From Kiritimatiellia bacterium (lineage in GTDB: Bacteria; Verrucomicrobiota; Kiritimatiellia; RFP12; UBA1067), in assembly GCA_017405115.1 (NCBI GenBank), contig JAFRBA010000126.1, positions 1-32,540 of the forward strand: 32,540 bases of DNA. The letters are read 5' to 3'. The notes below the pieces were generated by a model. The model was not told the DNA's origin, made no database searches, and saw nothing but the letters and a program-made list of their open reading frames with translations. Position numbers and translations under genes: made by a program. Of the stretch, positions 23,609 to 30,844 are shown piece by piece. How positions within the stretch are numbered: position 1 is the first letter of the stretch; each line of letters starts with the position of its first letter.

Positions 23609-24709
23609 TTAGATTGGTTCGTCAAGGTCGATCGAGTCTAGTTCGGACTCCTCGCGGCGGGCGTCCTCCAGCTGCTTCACCCATTTGAGGACTTCCGCCA
23701 CCGGCTCCACGAGGTCGTTGGGGATGAACTCGTCTACATGGCCTGTGGCTAATAGTTCGCGTGCGAGAGGCGCGTTCTCCATTATGGGGATGCCCTCGGC
23801 CAGTGCGGTTTCGCGGATTATCTTTGCGACGGCGTCGATGCCGGCGACGCATATGCGCGGCAGCGGGGCCTCGTCGGCCCGGTATCGGATGCCGACGGAT
23901 ACGTGCGTCGGGTTGGTCACGACCACGTCGGCCTTCTTCGTCGCCGCCACGGGGTCTGGCCCGTTGAGTATCTCGTTGCGGAACTGGCGCTGCGCCTGCT
24001 TGATCTCCGCCGAGCCCTCCATCTCCTTGTACTCGCGCTTGACCTCGTCCTTGGTCATCATCATCTCCTTGGTGAAGTTGCGGCTCTGGAAGAGCCTGTC
24101 CACCACGGCGATCACGATGTAGCCGAAGGCCGTGTATATGGCGAGGCGCTTGAGCATCAGCGTGAGGCACGGGAAGATGTCGTCGATGGTGCCGTAGCAC
24201 ATTGTCAGCATCTCCGGCACGGCGGCCATGATGATCTTGTAGAGCAGGTAGGTCAGGAAGCAGACCTTGACTATGTTCTTGAGGAACTCGAAGAAGTTCT
24301 TCTTGGAGAATATCTTCTTCGCGCCCTCGACCGGGTTGAGCTTCTCCATCTTCGGTATGATTGGCTCGAAGGTGAAGAGGAAGCCTATCTGGGCGACGTT
24401 CGCGGCGATGCCGATGAGCGCAGCCACGAAGACGAATATGAAGGAGTGCTTGCAGATGATGAACCCGAAGAGGAAGAACGAGTCCTTGAGCGCGGGGGCG
24501 CTGCCTTCGGATATGCGGCCGGCGACGAATGCGAACGCGAGGTCCATGTCGTCCACGAGCTCGAACCCCATCCATGCCAGCACCGCGAAGAGGACCACGA
24601 GTATGGCGGTGGACACGATGTCCTTCGACGAGCAGACCTGGCCTTTCTGCCTTGCGTCACGCAGTTTCTTCTGCGTGGGCATCTCCGTCTTCTCTCCGCC
24701 CTCCGCCAC
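23609..24709 (-). CDS. sctU: T3SS export apparatus switch protein SctU (FlhB/YscU family)
   Basis: The protein is 366 residues and starts at a GTG (24709-24707), with GGAG upstream and the sctT stop 6 bp away. The N-terminus GGEKTEMPTQKKLRDARQKG is a family signature. Four membrane segments follow (at about residues 31-50, 78-102, 145-165 and 188-205). The autocleavage motif NPTH is at 266-269 (VVVTNPTHVSVGIRY), so the substrate-specificity switch should work. SctU sits in the inner membrane at the export gate and, with the SctP ruler, switches export from needle to later substrates. It follows sctT in the order found in Yersinia yscO-U. Confidence 0.95.
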   Translation of the reverse strand: MAEGGEKTEMPTQKKLRDARQKGQVCSSKDIVSTAILVVLFAVLAWMGFELVDDMDLAFAFVAGRISEGSAPALKDSFFLFGFIICKHSFIFVFVAALIGIAANVAQIGFLFTFEPIIPKMEKLNPVEGAKKIFSKKNFFEFLKNIVKVCFLTYLLYKIIMAAVPEMLTMCYGTIDDIFPCLTLMLKRLAIYTAFGYIVIAVVDRLFQSRNFTKEMMMTKDEVKREYKEMEGSAEIKQAQRQFRNEILNGPDPVAATKKADVVVTNPTHVSVGIRYRADEAPLPRICVAGIDAVAKIIRETALAEGIPIMENAPLARELLATGHVDEFIPNDLVEPVAEVLKWVKQLEDARREESELDSIDLDEPI

Positions 24710-24715
24710 GGGTCG

Positions 24716-25495
24716 TCAGCTCCCGAGAAGTTTCCGGACGGGCGAGAGCAGCGCGCCCTCCTGCGTGTACATGAGCATGTCCATGATGAACGGCAGGTAG
24801 ATGACGAGCATCGCCACCCCCAGTGCGCTCTTCACCGGCATGGAGAGGAAGAAGACGTTCAGCTGCGGCGCGGTGCGGTTCACGAGGCCGAGGCCCAGGG
24901 TCGCGAGGAACATGATTATGATGATGGGCGCGGAGATTATGACCGTCTTCATCAGCATGGCGTCGACGACTGCCAGTATCTGGGACGGGGCCTTGGGCGC
25001 GAAGCTCACCCAGTCTCCGAAGACCGGCCAGATGGAGTAGCTGGAGTATATGGCGCCTAGGAGCACGAGTATCGCGCCGCCGACGAAGAAGACGGTCGTG
25101 ACGATCTGCGTGAAGAATATCCCCGTGGTGGACACCTGCGCCCCGCTCAGCGGCGAGTAGACCTCGCCCATCGTCGCCCCGCGCTGGTTGTCGATGAAGT
25201 TGCCGATGTTCTCCGCCACCCAGAAGGGGATTGCCGCGAAGAAGCCGATGAGAAACCCTATGAGCGCCTCTTTCGCCGCGAGGAGCGCGAACATCCATAC
25301 CCTCGGCTCCCCGGGCGGCATGCCGTCCTTGACATACGGGATGGCAAGGAACGAGAAGCCGAGTATCGCGGCGCGCCGGGCCAGCCCCGGGATCATGGAG
25401 TCCGTGAGCGCAGGGCATATCGCGAACGCCCCACCGAACCGGGCCATAGCCAGCACGGCTGCCAGTATCCAGCGGTGGAACTCGACGTAAGCCAT
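24716..25495 (-). CDS. sctT: T3SS export apparatus protein SctT (FliR/YscT/SpaR family)
   Basis: The protein is 259 residues, typical for the family. The ATG (25495-25493) lies 1 bp after the sctS stop, so translation is coupled. It is an integral inner-membrane protein with about six hydrophobic segments. Family features include MARFGGAFAICPAL near the N-terminus, ENIGNFIDNQRGATMGEVYS in the middle (the conserved D-x-x-R-G region of the pore), and QLNVFFLSMPVKSALG near the C-terminus. SctT forms the export-gate pore together with SctR and SctS. Confidence 0.95.
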   Translation of the reverse strand: MAYVEFHRWILAAVLAMARFGGAFAICPALTDSMIPGLARRAAILGFSFLAIPYVKDGMPPGEPRVWMFALLAAKEALIGFLIGFFAAIPFWVAENIGNFIDNQRGATMGEVYSPLSGAQVSTTGIFFTQIVTTVFFVGGAILVLLGAIYSSYSIWPVFGDWVSFAPKAPSQILAVVDAMLMKTVIISAPIIIIMFLATLGLGLVNRTAPQLNVFFLSMPVKSALGVAMLVIYLPFIMDMLMYTQEGALLSPVRKLLGS

Positions 25496-25496
25496 C

Positions 25497-25766
25497 CTAT
25501 TTTCCTAGCAGGGGGAAGTGCGCGAAGATGTCCTGGGTGTAGAGCAGAAGCTGCGCGCCCATCCACGACGCGCAGGCGAGCAGCGTGACCGATATGGCGA
25601 TCAGCTTCACCGCGAAGCCCAGGGTCTGCTCCTGGATCTGCGTCAGCGCCTGCAGGAGCGAGACTATCACGCCGATCACCGTCGCCACGAGAATGGGGAT
25701 CAGCGACAGGCGCAGCACCAGCACGAGGCAGGTCTGCGCGTAATCGAGGATCTGCGCCTGGTTCAT
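25497..25766 (-). CDS. sctS: T3SS export apparatus protein SctS (FliQ/YscS/SpaQ family)
   Basis: The protein is 89 residues with two membrane helices, the normal size for this family. The start is the ATG at 25766-25764, which overlaps the sctR TGA as ATGA; longer readings of this frame run back through sctR. The family signature is clear: LIPILVATVIGVIVSLLQAL, then TQIQEQTLGFAVKLIA. SctS packs around SctR and SctT in the export-gate complex. Confidence 0.95.
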   Translation of the reverse strand: MNQAQILDYAQTCLVLVLRLSLIPILVATVIGVIVSLLQALTQIQEQTLGFAVKLIAISVTLLACASWMGAQLLLYTQDIFAHFPLLGK

Positions 25767-26416
25767 ATGATGTACCCCCTCACGAGGCCCTGGATCAGCA
25801 GCGTCCAGCCGTTGACCATGACGAACAGCAGCAGCTTGAAGGGCAGCGAGATCGTGACGGGCGAGACCATCATCATGCCCATGGCGAGCAGGATGTTGGA
25901 GACTATTATGTCTATCGCAATGAACGGCAGGTACACGAGGAAGCCAATCTCGAAGGACTTCGTGAGCTCCGACACGCAGAACGACGGGATGAGTATCGCG
26001 AAGCCCTCGGAGTCCACCTTGGCGGGCTCGTCGCCTTTCGCCCAGAGCTTCTCGGCGGTGTTCACGAAGAACGCCCGCTCCCTGTCGCCGGTGTGCTTCA
26101 GCAGGAACTGCCTGAACGGCTCGGCGGCCTTCGCCACGGCGTCCGTCTCGTGCACGGCCGCCGGCTTGTTCGCAAGCTCCGTCTTGGCGATTTCCCACGA
26201 CTCGGAGCAGATCGGGGCCATGATGTAGAACGTCAGGATCATCGCCAGCGCGTTCACGACCATGTTCGGCGGGATGGACTGTATGCCGAGCGCGTTTCTT
26301 ATCAGGGATATGACGACTACGATCTTGAGGTAGCTTGTCGCGACCATCGCGATGAACGGCAGGAGCGACATCCCCACGAGGAGGACTATCAGCGAAAACG
26401 GGTCTGTCTGGAACAT
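25763..26416 (-). CDS. sctR: T3SS export apparatus protein SctR (FliP/YscR/SpaP family)
   Basis: The protein is 217 residues. I use the ATG at 26416-26414 (MFQTDPFSLIV) with AGGAA about 9 bp upstream; a longer reading from 26482 adds a proline-rich, unlikely N-terminus that overlaps sctQ. Signature blocks are MVATSYLKIVVVISLIRNAL near the start, IPPNMVVNALAMILTFYIMAP, then a periplasmic domain, then FLVYLPFIAIDIIVSNILLA with MGMMMVSP and FVMVNGWTLL at the end. These match the FliP/YscR family closely. It forms the core of the export pore. Its stop overlaps the sctS start. Confidence 0.95.
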   Translation of the reverse strand: MFQTDPFSLIVLLVGMSLLPFIAMVATSYLKIVVVISLIRNALGIQSIPPNMVVNALAMILTFYIMAPICSESWEIAKTELANKPAAVHETDAVAKAAEPFRQFLLKHTGDRERAFFVNTAEKLWAKGDEPAKVDSEGFAILIPSFCVSELTKSFEIGFLVYLPFIAIDIIVSNILLAMGMMMVSPVTISLPFKLLLFVMVNGWTLLIQGLVRGYII

Positions 26417-26441
26417 GGCGGCGTTTCTTCCTGGCTGCGGG

Positions 26442-27365
26442 TTATGCTGTGGCGTCGATGGACATGGCCGCCTGCTCGCCAAGGCGCACGAGGCGCCCGG
26501 AGGCGACGGTTAGTCCGTTTCTGACGAGACTGAGGGCGAGCTCCGGGGTGGTCTTGCCGAGCGGGGAGAGCGCCGGCGAGCTGGCCCATTGCGTCGTTCC
26601 GTCGGCGAAGTCGGCAAGGTCGCCGAAGGAGATGGAGACGCGCTCGGCGCGCACGACGCGCCAGCGTCCGTCGTCCGCCCAGCCGGTCAGACCGGTCTCG
26701 GCCTGCGCGACGAACCTCCCGGCGACGATGAGCCGCACCGGCGCGGACGCGGCGGAAAGGTCGATTTCCGGCAGCAGCAGCGCGTCGCCCGTCGACGGCG
26801 CGTCGCTGGAGGAGAGCGCGAAGACGGCGAACTCGAGCTCTCCCGGCAGCTGCATCGACCGGATCGACGGGTGGGCGACGTCTATGTTGCGCAGCAGCCC
26901 GAGCGCGCCGGTGACCATGCGCGAATTCGTCAGAGTGAAGACGGCGACGTCCGATTCGCCGGTCGACACGCGCGCCGCGAGTGACTCGCCCTCGGCGCGG
27001 GGCTCATGCGCAAGGCCGACCACGGTCAGCTGCCGGCGGACTGCGTTCTCCAGCAGCTGGAAGAGCCCGCCGCACTCCTTCTCCATCAGCGCCAGCAGGA
27101 CCGGCTCCGGCATCTCCGACTTCGACGCCCAGACGGCGTGGAGCTCGGGGAAGGCGGGGCTGTCGGCAAGCCCCAGCACGTGGTCTTCGCTTTCGAAGCG
27201 CACGATGACGTCGAGCGTGTCGGCTGGGCGAATCGCGTCGAGGCGCATGGTCGCGGGCGACTCTCCGAACCGGCAGGGAAGGGCCCATGCCGGGTGCGCG
27301 AGCATCTTGGCGGGTGTGGCGTCTGCCCAGCCGGGCAGCGATGCTAGTATCTCGGACGGTTTCAC
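26442..27365 (-). CDS. sctQ: T3SS cytosolic sorting-platform protein SctQ (C-ring, SPOA domain)
   Basis: The protein is 307 residues and appears to start at a GTG (27365-27363). The sequence diverges strongly, as is usual for SctQ. The last 75 residues look like a SPOA/FliN-type domain (ELALSLVRNGLTVASGRLVR, then LGEQAAMSI). The middle carries short beta-strands (RLIVAGRFVAQAETGLTGW). The assignment rests mainly on its place between sctP and sctR, which is the conserved yscP-Q-R order, plus the C-terminal domain. SctQ forms cytosolic pods that bind chaperone-substrate complexes. A shorter internally started SctQ-C product is known in other systems, but I see no decisive signal for one here. 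Confidence 0.8.
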   Translation of the reverse strand: MKPSEILASLPGWADATPAKMLAHPAWALPCRFGESPATMRLDAIRPADTLDVIVRFESEDHVLGLADSPAFPELHAVWASKSEMPEPVLLALMEKECGGLFQLLENAVRRQLTVVGLAHEPRAEGESLAARVSTGESDVAVFTLTNSRMVTGALGLLRNIDVAHPSIRSMQLPGELEFAVFALSSSDAPSTGDALLLPEIDLSAASAPVRLIVAGRFVAQAETGLTGWADDGRWRVVRAERVSISFGDLADFADGTTQWASSPALSPLGKTTPELALSLVRNGLTVASGRLVRLGEQAAMSIDATA

Positions 27366-27399
27366 TTTGATGGGTTCCGGATGTGTGGTGTTGAAGCTG

Positions 27400-29046
27400 T
27401 CAGGTGGAGCTGCGCGACCTTGAGGGGCCCTGGCGCGGCGTGACTAAGACGGATATGCTTTGAAAGGCGGCGATGCGCTCGGCGAGCTGCTGCTGGAACA
27501 TTGGGATGCTGCGCTCGACCAGCTGCGCGACTTCGGTGGTCGCGGGGGTGATCGAGACTTGAAGCGCCGGTCCGTTGGCCTCGATCCTGACCTCCGACCC
27601 GTCTAGGACGGAGGGCTTCAGGATGATCCGCACCTCGCCGTCGCCATGATGAAGCCCCGGAGTGACGGCGACGGTCGCGGCGACTGTCTCGACGGCCGAG
27701 ACGATTTCCTGCGAGCGCGCCGTCGCGGCCCTTGTCGCAGCCTCTGCAATCGCGTCCGGCGAGAGAACCGGAGTCGCCGTGCCGACGGCCGCGGCCTGCG
27801 GCAAGGCGTCGGAAGGCAGCGCGGAAGGAACCGCGGATGGAGCCGCGGAAAGCTCTGCGGGTTCTTCGTCGGTTGCTTTCGTCGTCTTTGTGGTTTGGAT
27901 GGGCTGGGAGGTCTTCTCGACTATTGCTTGATGGATGTTGTTCGATGGATCCTCGACATTTTCGCCGGTGCCCGCCGGTTTAGGCGCGACACCCATGCCA
28001 GGTTGTTTAATCAGCTCTGGCGTAGCGGGAGACGTGGGCGTCTCGGGGGACGCGGAAGACACGGGTGTCTTGGGCGTTTCGGGTGCAGCAGTCGTCTCGG
28101 GTGCCTTGGGCGTTTTGGGTATCGCGGTCGTCTCGGGGGTCGCGGTCGTCTCGGGTGTCTCGGGGGACTTTGGCGTCTCCGGCGCCGCAGGCACTTCGCT
28201 CGTTACTGTAGCCTTAGGCGCAGTAGTCGGCTCGGGTGTCTTCGCCGGAGCCTCGGCGGCAGGCGCAGGGGTTTTCTCGGTCGTTGGAGCAATCGCGGGT
28301 TGCGGCGGTTTCTGCAGGGTCGCCCTAACTGGTTGTTCAGTGTGCTCGGCCGCCATGGGCGTCGCGGGGGCCTCGGGTGCCGTGGGAGTTGCCGGCGTTT
28401 TGGGTGCCGCGGGGGTTTGGGGAGACGTGGGGCTCTTTGGCGTCTCGGTCGTCTTGGATGTCGTGGTGGCCTTGGGTGCCGCGGGAGGCGCAGGCACTTC
28501 GGTCGATACGGCAGCCTTAGGCGTCGTGGGCGGCTCGGGTGCTTTTGCCGGAGCCTCGGCGGCAGGTGCAGGCGTTTTCTCGGTCGTTGGCGCAATAGCG
28601 GGTTGCGACGGTATCGGCGGGGTCGCCCTAGCTGGTTGTTCGGCGTGCTCGGCCGCCACAGGTGCCTTTGGCGTCTCGGGTGTCTCGGGGGACGCGGGAG
28701 ACGCAGGGGGCACGGGGGACATGGGGGGCGCGAGGGGCTTGAGTGTCGCGGTCGCCGTGGTAGTTACGGTTGTCGCAGAAGTCGCGTTCGTCTCGTGCGT
28801 CGTGGGTGTCGTGGTAGTCGCGGTTGTCGTGGGCGCTACGGTCGTTTCGGTCGTCTTCGCGGCGGCCTCGACGGTCTTGATGACGGCGGCAATCATTGGT
28901 TTGCTGACATCAAATGCCCGCTGGAAGCGTTCTATGGCGTCGGATGTCGTCCGCAGCATCTCCGGCACCGCCACAACGGGGGGCAGCATGTTATCTGCGA
29001 TCTTGGAGGCGAACGACATTTCAGATGGGATTGCGTCAATCGTCAT
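27400..29046 (-). CDS. sctP: T3SS needle-length regulator SctP (YscP/FliK-like), Pro/Thr/Ala-rich
   Basis: The protein is 548 residues. The ATG (29046-29044) follows AAGGAGG and overlaps the sctO 3' end by 11 bp. Residues 1-60 are ordinary, and about 61-345 are very rich in Pro, Thr, Ala, Glu and Lys. This stretch includes a near-exact internal duplication (residues 130-187 and 231-288). The C-terminal part (about 440-540) resembles the FliK/YscP T3S4 domain: GEVRIILKPSVLDGSEVRIE, then QLVERSIPMFQQQLAERIAA. YscP is a molecular ruler whose length sets needle length and which triggers the SctU switch. At 548 residues this ruler is of the same order as YscP (about 515). Long open frames on the opposite strand are a by-product of its base composition. 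Confidence 0.85.
   Translation of the reverse strand: MTIDAIPSEMSFASKIADNMLPPVVAVPEMLRTTSDAIERFQRAFDVSKPMIAAVIKTVEAAAKTTETTVAPTTTATTTTPTTHETNATSATTVTTTATATLKPLAPPMSPVPPASPASPETPETPKAPVAAEHAEQPARATPPIPSQPAIAPTTEKTPAPAAEAPAKAPEPPTTPKAAVSTEVPAPPAAPKATTTSKTTETPKSPTSPQTPAAPKTPATPTAPEAPATPMAAEHTEQPVRATLQKPPQPAIAPTTEKTPAPAAEAPAKTPEPTTAPKATVTSEVPAAPETPKSPETPETTATPETTAIPKTPKAPETTAAPETPKTPVSSASPETPTSPATPELIKQPGMGVAPKPAGTGENVEDPSNNIHQAIVEKTSQPIQTTKTTKATDEEPAELSAAPSAVPSALPSDALPQAAAVGTATPVLSPDAIAEAATRAATARSQEIVSAVETVAATVAVTPGLHHGDGEVRIILKPSVLDGSEVRIEANGPALQVSITPATTEVAQLVERSIPMFQQQLAERIAAFQSISVLVTPRQGPSRSRSST
28183..28659 (-). repeat. Internal duplication in the SctP ruler region
   Basis: Two copies of about 58 codons lie at 28486-28659 and 28183-28356, with a period of about 101 codons. 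Both contain PAIAPTTEKTPAPAAEAPAK and the flanking AAEH-x-EQP-x-RAT segment. The intervening and following codons (KTTETPKSP, PETPKSPET) are also low-complexity. The period is a whole number of codons, so unit gain or loss would keep the frame and change ruler length. Confidence 0.8.
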
Positions 29047-29509
29047 TTGGCCTCCTTGTGAAATCTTCCAGCTCTTCGTCCGCGCGCCGTTCCTGCTCTT
29101 CCATCTCCAGTTCCAGCCAGTGGGCTCGGTGCTCGTCTATCTTCATGCGGCCCTTGGCTGCAGTGAAGTACGCGGTGCGCGCGAGCGCGGCGTTTTCCTC
29201 TCTCGTGCGCAGTTCTTCCTTGGCGCGGCGCACGTCCTCGGCCTTGAGCACGCCCTCTTCGTCTATCTTCGCGACGCCTTCGCTTACCTTGTCGAGCTGC
29301 TCGCGGGTGACGGCGCGGCCGATGACCGTGTCGTAGAGGCTGTCGCGCCTGGATTCCCGCGTGGTTTCGTAGTCTTCGAGTATGCGCGTACGCTTCGTCA
29401 GCGCCTCGGCGGCGTCTGCGACGGCTTGCCGCGCGGCGACAAGCTCGCCGCTGGCGCGGTCTTCCCGCATCGTCCTGATGCGCAGGAGGCTCTGTAGTGC
29501 ATAGGCCAT
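29036..29509 (-). CDS. sctO: T3SS stalk protein SctO (YscO/FliJ-like coiled coil)
   Basis: The protein is 157 residues, nearly all predicted helix with long charged heptads (LVAARQAVADAAEALTKRTR, REENAALARTAYFTAAKGRM). YscO/FliJ proteins are antiparallel coiled coils of about 150 residues that link the ATPase to the export gate. The start MAYALQSLLRIRTMREDRA, with an LLRIR motif, is typical of the YscO/FliJ N-terminus. It is the first gene of the minus-strand T3SS operon. The ATG (29509-29507) follows the predicted -10 box by only 17 nt, and no ribosome binding site is visible. sctN, which precedes yscO in Yersinia, is absent. Confidence 0.85.
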   Translation of the reverse strand: MAYALQSLLRIRTMREDRASGELVAARQAVADAAEALTKRTRILEDYETTRESRRDSLYDTVIGRAVTREQLDKVSEGVAKIDEEGVLKAEDVRRAKEELRTREENAALARTAYFTAAKGRMKIDEHRAHWLELEMEEQERRADEELEDFTRRPNDD

Positions 29510-29526
29510 AGACGGTATTCGACACT

Positions 29527-29538
29527 ATTATACCAAAA
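29527..29538 (-). promoter_or_regulatory. Promoter core of the sctO-U operon
   Basis: On the minus strand the sequence reads TTTTGGTATAAT, with TATAAT at 29532-29527. It is preceded by a GC-rich CCCCCGCGCA stretch. The sctO start codon is only 17 nt beyond the -10 box, so the predicted leader is about 10-12 nt with no Shine-Dalgarno match. It is the mirror partner of the plus-strand core at 29600-29611. Confidence 0.65.
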
Positions 29539-29599
29539 TGCGCGGGGGCGGGAGGCGGATTTTTTATTCTCTTATAATTTATACGCGCACGCGCGAAAA

Positions 29600-29611
29600 T
29601 TTTGGTATAAT
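29600..29611 (+). promoter_or_regulatory. Promoter core of the LcrG-like/translocator operon
   Basis: TTTTGGTATAAT (29600-29611) is identical to the minus-strand core at 29538-29527 and is preceded by GCGCACGCGCGAAAA. The first start codon is at 29624, so the predicted leader is only about 5-7 nt, with AGGA almost touching the ATG. A second TATAAT lies at 29573-29578, in the AT-rich spacer between the two divergent promoters. Confidence 0.65.
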
Positions 29612-29623
29612 CATCGGCAGGAC

Positions 29624-29977
29624 ATGAAATCCAAAGAAGAGCTGGACGCATATCTTGCCAAAATCCGCAAGACGGTTGCGGATTCTCAGGCGCTTGTCGC
29701 CCAAGCCGAGCTTCGCTTCGCAGAGACCGACAGGCTCCTTGAGAGCCAAGGGCTGACGCGCGAGCAGGTGCAGGCCATGCACTTCACCGAGAGCCAGCGG
29801 GAGGCGGCGAACCGGGAGCTGGTGCGTCTCGGCATGGAGCCGCTGGAGTTCGACGACGACGAGCCAGCGGTGCCGGAGGAGACGCCGTCGGCCGCGCGCA
29901 GGCCCGAGGAGGCTGGCGACGAGCTGGAGAACAGGCGCATGAAATTTTCCATGATGATGAAACCTTTTCGGATCTGA
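29624..29977 (+). CDS. Small LcrG-like T3SS protein (candidate tip chaperone/gatekeeper)
   Basis: The protein is 117 residues, starting at the ATG at 29624 just after the promoter core. The first 70 residues look like a helical hairpin (EELDAYLAKIRKTVADSQAL, AQAELRFAETDRLLESQGLT, then REQVQAM and REAANRELVRLG). An acidic, proline-containing linker follows, and then a basic, methionine-rich end (NRRMKFSMMMKPFRI). From memory, LcrG of Yersinia (95 aa) has a QAEL-type helix, a GLTPEAV turn, an E-R-E-L segment and a TMMRG-type tail at matching places. Gene order (LcrG, tip, LcrH, YopB) agrees. LcrG binds LcrV and holds back effector export. Assignment is by similarity of pattern, not by an alignment score. 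Confidence 0.6.
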   Translation: MKSKEELDAYLAKIRKTVADSQALVAQAELRFAETDRLLESQGLTREQVQAMHFTESQREAANRELVRLGMEPLEFDDDEPAVPEETPSAARRPEEAGDELENRRMKFSMMMKPFRI

Positions 29978-29989
29978 CGTGTAGACACG
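29978..29989 (+). promoter_or_regulatory. CGTGTAGACACG inverted repeat before the tip/translocator gene
   Basis: A perfect 12-bp palindrome, CGTGTAGACACG apart from its centre (CGTGT-AG-ACACG), ends 22 bp before the ATG at 30012. Its first ten bases recur at 31370-31379 before sctE. It starts right after the stop of the LcrG-like gene. It may be an operator or part of an mRNA structure near the ribosome binding site. Confidence 0.4.
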
Positions 29990-30011
29990 TTGCAACGAAA
30001 GGAGTGCAAAC

Positions 30012-30797
30012 ATGGCTATAGAACTTGAATCATCAGGCGTCGCCAGGCAGTCGGCGGCGATGTTCGCGGCGGATTCGTCCGTCTCCGAGACTGGCGCGAA
30101 GGGCAAGCTCACCGCGCTGCTGGGCGGGGCGTCTCTCACGGTTACGCATGGTGCGGTTACAGACCTAGAGGCTCTTCTGGCGCACATGAAGAACGACCAG
30201 GAGAAGACGAAGTTCTCCGTCCTGGTCGGCTCTCTCAACGCGATAGGGCAGGCGCTCACCGACGCCCAGAAGGCGAACATCGAGGAGGGTCTGGCGCTTT
30301 CCGACGAGGCTGACAAGCTGGAGAAGGACGTCGCGGGGATGAAGGCGTCGATGCAGGCCGCCGAGGCGGATGCGGTTGTTCTCCAGACGAAGATAGACAT
30401 GCTCCAGAAGGAGATCGACATCGCGGTGCAGGAGGGCAAGGACCACAACGAGCTTGTGCAGAAGCAGAAGGCCCTCCGCAAGGAGCTCGACGCCAAGAAG
30501 CAGGTTATCGCGGACACGCAGGGCAAGATAGCCGAGGCGACGAACCAGATATCGTCCCTCAAGGTGAAGATAAGCGCCCTTGCGGAGTCCTTAGGGGCCA
30601 ACACCCTGAAGACCATCGCGAAGGAGTTCGCGGACGTGTTCGGCACGATGGAGAAGACGGAGACCGCCGAGGAGACCGAGAGGAAGGAGCGGAAGGCGGA
30701 GGCGGTCGACGTCTTCAGGGGCATCCGCGAGGCACTCGACAAGTTCGAGGACGTCCTGAATGAGACCATAGAGGAGAACCGCACTCACCTGGCGTAG
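30012..30797 (+). CDS. Coiled-coil T3SS secreted protein, candidate needle-tip (LcrV position) or minor translocator
   Basis: The protein is 261 residues. The ATG at 30012 has AAAGGAG 7 bp upstream. Residues of about 95-205 form a long, regular coiled coil (LSDEADKLEKDVAGMKASMQ, KEIDIAVQEGKDHNELVQKQ, KIAEATNQISSLKVKISALA). The C-terminal 50 residues are also helical and charged. There is no convincing membrane helix. It starts MAIELESSG, and the downstream SctE starts MAIELNTKA, so both may share an N-terminal export signal. Position between the LcrG-like gene and the SycD chaperone is where Yersinia has lcrV, which also has long coiled coils. A minor translocator (SctB) is the main alternative, though such proteins usually have a membrane segment. 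Confidence 0.65.
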   Translation: MAIELESSGVARQSAAMFAADSSVSETGAKGKLTALLGGASLTVTHGAVTDLEALLAHMKNDQEKTKFSVLVGSLNAIGQALTDAQKANIEEGLALSDEADKLEKDVAGMKASMQAAEADAVVLQTKIDMLQKEIDIAVQEGKDHNELVQKQKALRKELDAKKQVIADTQGKIAEATNQISSLKVKISALAESLGANTLKTIAKEFADVFGTMEKTETAEETERKERKAEAVDVFRGIREALDKFEDVLNETIEENRTHLA

Positions 30798-30844
30798 CCG
30801 GGGCGGACGGATTTTGAAAACCACCAAAAACAAGGAGAAAACCC

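Noticed and set aside
23903..25060. A 385-codon plus-strand frame opposite sctU/sctT
   Set aside because: It is rich in His, Arg, Glu and Asp as expected for antisense of membrane-protein codons, and the opposite strand carries clear SctU and SctT signatures.
27646..29497. Long plus-strand open frames (up to 520 codons) opposite sctP and sctO
   Set aside because: They lie antisense to the Pro/Thr/Ala-rich SctP gene, and their Gly/Val/Ser composition is the mirror of its codons. No ribosome binding site or domain was seen, while SctP has AAGGAGG and the conserved gene order.
23609..29509. Flagellar rather than T3SS export genes
   Set aside because: FlhB, FliR, FliQ and FliP are homologous, but the O-P-Q-R-S-T-U order and the adjacent translocator and SycD chaperone genes indicate an injectisome; no flagellin, hook or rod genes are present.
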